From assembly GCA_041658465.1 (NCBI GenBank), contig JBBAAC010000128.1:1-7121 (forward strand): a stretch of DNA of 7,121 nucleotides, given 5' to 3'. The notes under the pieces were generated by a model, which ran no database searches, was not told the origin of the DNA, and saw nothing but the letters and a program-made list of their open reading frames with translations. A program made the position numbers and the translations under genes. This document shows, piece after piece, positions 5,601 through 7,121 of this stretch. The first letter of the stretch is position 1, and each line of letters opens with the position of its first letter. This stretch comes from JAJZQH01 sp041658465 (GTDB lineage Bacteria > UBA10199 > 2-02-FULL-44-16 > JAAZCA01).

Positions 5601-5936
5601 ATGAATCACGAGAAACTGGAGTGCTACAGGCAGTTGGTTTCAATGGCAAAGGAGGTTGCAAGGAGGGTGGCCAGGTGGCCGAGGGGACACGGTTACCTTG
5701 CAGATCAGCTCTCAAGGGCGATGGCCTCAGCGGTTCTTAATCTTGCGGAGGGCAACGGCAAGAGGCGTTCGGTTGCTGCGCGGCGACGGTTTTTCGAGAT
5801 CTCGTTGGGGTCAATTGCCGAGGTTGCGGCAGCACTGGATCTTTCTTGTGCGTTCGGGCTGATCCGAGTTCGGGAAGTTGATTCGCTCAAATCGAGGCTC
5901 AGGCTGGCCTATGTGCAGATCGGGGGCTTGCGATAG
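5601..5936 (+). CDS. Four-helix bundle protein, S23 / 23S rRNA intervening-sequence protein family (copy 2)
   Basis: This 111-residue protein is clearly paralogous to the minus-strand gene at 5182-5517, with well over half of the residues identical by eye. Shared blocks include HEKLECYR, ARWPRG-GYL, RAMAS-VLN-AEGN, RRRFFEI, AEVAA, CAFGLI and SLKSRL. GGAGG at 5591-5595 with a 5-nt spacer supports the ATG at 5601. The two genes are inverted copies: besides the 26-bp intergenic repeat they share exact 21-bp (5491-5511 with 5607-5627) and 19-bp (5430-5448 with 5670-5688) inverted coding blocks. No clear promoter is visible apart from whatever lies in the inverted repeat. No strong terminator follows, only a T-rich stretch at 5943-5947. 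Molecular function is unknown. Confidence 0.85.
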   Translation: MNHEKLECYRQLVSMAKEVARRVARWPRGHGYLADQLSRAMASAVLNLAEGNGKRRSVAARRRFFEISLGSIAEVAAALDLSCAFGLIRVREVDSLKSRLRLAYVQIGGLR

Positions 5937-6092
5937 GCACCGTTTTTCTCTCTTCTCTCTACTTCTCAGTTTTCTCAATCCGTTCTCATCTCACTTTTTT
6001 CTCGAATCGTACGCTCGCATCGTAACCAGTTAGCGCCATTGTCGGATCAAGTCGCAACTACTACATCTAATAACCTATTGCTTACCTTGGAG
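5937..6092. other. Non-coding stretch with a pyrimidine-rich tract
   Basis: From about 5942 to 6003 the plus strand is almost all C and T (repeated TCTC and TTCTC units with few purines). The rest, to 6092, shows no gene, promoter or hairpin that I can support. A short TGTCGGAT at 6040-6047 resembles the start of the upstream activator dyad but lacks its second half. Confidence 0.5.
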
Positions 6093-6156
6093 TGTCATTG
6101 CGGGCGACCGAAGGGAGCGAAGCTTGCCCCCCGGACGACAGGCGGGGAGGGGCAAG
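6093..6156. repeat. Interspersed-repeat-like element with inverted arms
   Basis: The sequence starting TGTCATTGCGGGCGACCG and continuing AAGGGAGCGAAGC resembles a widespread intergenic repeat (GTCATTGCGAGCGA...GAAGGGAGCGAAGC) remembered from many bacterial genomes. It overlaps an inverted repeat, CTTGCCCC (6123-6130) with GGGGCAAG (6149-6156). Only one copy lies in the window, so its repeated nature rests on recognition. Confidence 0.5.
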
Positions 6157-6160
6157 GGGA

Positions 6161-6250
6161 GGTAGATCGCAGTTTTCCCCAGGATCTACCCTCCCTAGCC
6201 CTCCCTTACAAAGGGAGGGAATGTGTTCGGAAACTCCCTCTACAAGAGGA
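6161..6250. repeat. Cluster of G/C-block hairpins (REP-like)
   Basis: Three hairpins follow one another: GGTAGATC (6161-6168) with GATCTACC (6183-6190); CCCTCCCTT-ACA-AAGGGAGGG (6199-6219, 9-bp stem); and CCTCT-ACA-AGAGG (6237-6249), which looks like a decayed copy of the second with the same ACA loop. CCTCCCTT...AAGGGAGG arrays of this kind are common dispersed intergenic repeats. They may also act as transcript ends for the gene at 5601-5936, although no T-run follows. Confidence 0.55.
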
Positions 6251-6329
6251 GGATGGCTTCTGGACAGCTTTTTTCTTTAATTCCATGCTTGTAACCGCCC
6301 ACATCATAATGCTAGTATTCGTCAACAAA

Positions 6330-6373
6330 TGTCGGATAATTGACACTCACTATGCTCAAGTCTCAAACTGAGA
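6330..6373 (+). promoter_or_regulatory. Probable activator-binding region (enhancer) for the sigma54 promoter at 6451
   Basis: TGTC-N8-GACA (6330-6345) and TCTCAAACTGAGA (6361-6373) repeat the pair of dyads found at 1679-1721. The stretch ATGTCGG-T-ATTGAC-CTC is shared base for base at most positions. The second dyad is centred 98 bp upstream of the -12 GC, against 97 bp at the other gene. Confidence 0.65.
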
Positions 6374-6412
6374 AGCGTATCACCCGTCCGCAACAGCGGA
6401 TAACCCTTATAA

Positions 6413-6425
6413 AATCAACTGATTT
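6413..6425 (+). promoter_or_regulatory. Putative IHF binding site
   Basis: AATCAACTGATTT matches WATCAANNNNTTR except for the last base. It begins exactly 38 bp before TGGCAC, the same offset as at 1760. It also lies within the near-palindrome AAAATCAACTGATTTT (6411-6426). Confidence 0.5.
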
Positions 6426-6450
6426 TAGTTGTGCCGCCGGCAAACGCCGA

Positions 6451-6466
6451 TGGCACCTGTGTTGCA
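6451..6466 (+). promoter_or_regulatory. Sigma54 (RpoN) -24/-12 promoter of the secreted protein gene at 6501
   Basis: TGGCACCTGTGTTGCA fits TGGCAC-N5-TTGCW, with GG at 6452-6453 and GC at 6464-6465, 12 bp apart. Transcription should start near 6477, about 24 nt before the ATG. Confidence 0.85.
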
Positions 6467-6500
6467 TAAATTTCATCTTTGGGGGGAAAGCGAGGTTTCT

Positions 6501-7121
6501 ATGAAGCGCACCGGATATTTTGCAATCGCAGCGTTTTTCGCCGCGATACTCATCGCAGCCGCAGCATCGGCTCAGGAGTTCTCAAAACCGATACTCATAG
6601 GCGGGGACAACCCTGGCACGCCTCAGGAAAAACAAACAAGCCAGGCCACGCACCTCAAGTTCTTCTCGCACCCCAAGACGCCGCCAAACGCGGTGAACTT
6701 CACGGACGACACGGGGCAGATCAACTTTCCGACCCCTCAGCCGTCACAGGATGTATTCATCGGCGACGTCGCGGCAACACCTGGCTTTATATTTAGCGCC
6801 GACTCCGCACCGATCAACGCTGACTCGCAGATGCTCGATCACCCTAAGCCGCGCATCCAGACTCCGGTCCAGCCGCTCAACGGCCTTGGTATGGATGACC
6901 TGGTGCTGCAATCAGGGAACTTTATCTTGACACTCGGCTTCGATCTCAAGCTCGAAACCGGCAATCAGAGATCTCATCGGCTCGTGATGGCGGATGTCAG
7001 AAAAGAGATCGCGAACCCGGACGAGACCCAGGACCTTTTTGGTCTGCCTAACGCGCTTGAGGCAGGTCTTATTGGAAATGCAGCGGATGTGCTCCCTTAT
7101 GCGCCGCCGAATCTCTATCCC
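6501..7121 (+). CDS. Secreted protein of unknown function, N-terminal 207 residues; continues past the window
   Basis: The frame is open from the ATG at 6501 to the last base without a stop (207 codons). GAGG at 6492-6495, in GCGAGGT-N4-ATG, is the same ribosome-binding context as at the Cys-rich gene. The protein starts MKRTGYFAIAAFFAAILIA and then AAASAQEF, a clear signal peptide with probable cleavage after A24 (ASA before Q25). The following ~110 residues are rich in Pro, Asn, Asp and Gln and contain no cysteine, unlike the Cys-rich protein. From about residue 125 a more regular segment appears (LNGLGMDDLVLQ, then NFILTLGFDLKLETG). I recognise no family. A signal peptide plus a shared sigma54 control region suggests an envelope or extracellular protein made together with the Cys-rich protein. 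Confidence 0.8.
   Translation, partial: MKRTGYFAIAAFFAAILIAAAASAQEFSKPILIGGDNPGTPQEKQTSQATHLKFFSHPKTPPNAVNFTDDTGQINFPTPQPSQDVFIGDVAATPGFIFSADSAPINADSQMLDHPKPRIQTPVQPLNGLGMDDLVLQSGNFILTLGFDLKLETGNQRSHRLVMADVRKEIANPDETQDLFGLPNALEAGLIGNAADVLPYAPPNLYP

Noticed and set aside
6040..6055. Third copy of the activator dyad (TGTCGGAT...)
   Set aside because: Only the left half matches. The GACA half is missing and no sigma54 promoter lies at the right distance.
6340..6345. TTGACA as a sigma70 -35 box
   Set aside because: No -10 hexamer lies 15-19 bp downstream. The hexamer is part of the conserved TGTC-N8-GACA dyad shared with the other sigma54 gene.
6039..6371. 110-codon open frame on the plus strand
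   Set aside because: It runs through interspersed-repeat hairpins and the sigma54 enhancer dyads, with no ribosome binding site and no recognisable protein.
6479..6796. 105-codon open frame overlapping the start of the last gene
   Set aside because: It is out of frame with the signal-peptide gene at 6501, which has the good ribosome binding site and stays open to the window end.

Overview
The window reads as chromosomal DNA from a Gram-negative bacterium of the broad deltaproteobacterial/myxobacterial type. The evidence is a secreted protein with myxobacterial-style Cys-rich repeats (CGNG...GEQCD) and a MYXO-CTERM-like C-terminus (GCGC, hydrophobic segment, RRKK), two textbook sigma54 promoters, and moderately GC-rich coding DNA. 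The exact lineage cannot be fixed from the sequence.

Layout. (1) 1-603 is the 3' part of an aspartokinase gene (lysC), including an apparent internal start for a separate regulatory (beta) subunit. (2) 604-1596 holds a two-gene MNT nucleotidyltransferase/HEPN cassette. It is bracketed by two copies of the last ~70 bp of lysC (519-588 and 1595-1664, four mismatches), so it looks like an islet inserted at the lysC 3' end. (3) 1679-4976 is a regulatory region with a sigma54 promoter followed by a 1035-residue secreted protein. That protein has 88 cysteines in its N-terminal part, organised largely as thirteen consecutive six-Cys modules, then a Cys-poor domain and a C-terminal sorting signal. 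A strong terminator follows at 5002-5039. (4) 5172-5936 holds two divergently transcribed paralogous four-helix-bundle (S23/23S-rRNA intervening-sequence type) genes, separated almost entirely by a 26-bp perfect inverted repeat. (5) 5937-6329 is non-coding and carries a pyrimidine-rich tract and interspersed-repeat-like hairpins. (6) 6330-7121 is a second sigma54 control region followed by the start of another secreted protein gene that runs off the window.

The most interesting signal is the matching control architecture in front of the two secreted-protein genes. Both have TGTC-N8-GAC(A/G), then TCTCA-N3-TGAGA about 30 bp on, then an IHF-like site exactly 38 bp before TGGCAC, then a TGGCAC-N5-TTGC promoter, and finally GCGAGGT-N4-ATG. 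The spacings are conserved to within 2 bp. This predicts that one sigma54 activator co-regulates an envelope or surface-protein regulon. The other notable signals are the lysC-tail duplication around the MNT/HEPN islet and the inverted duplication of the four-helix-bundle genes.
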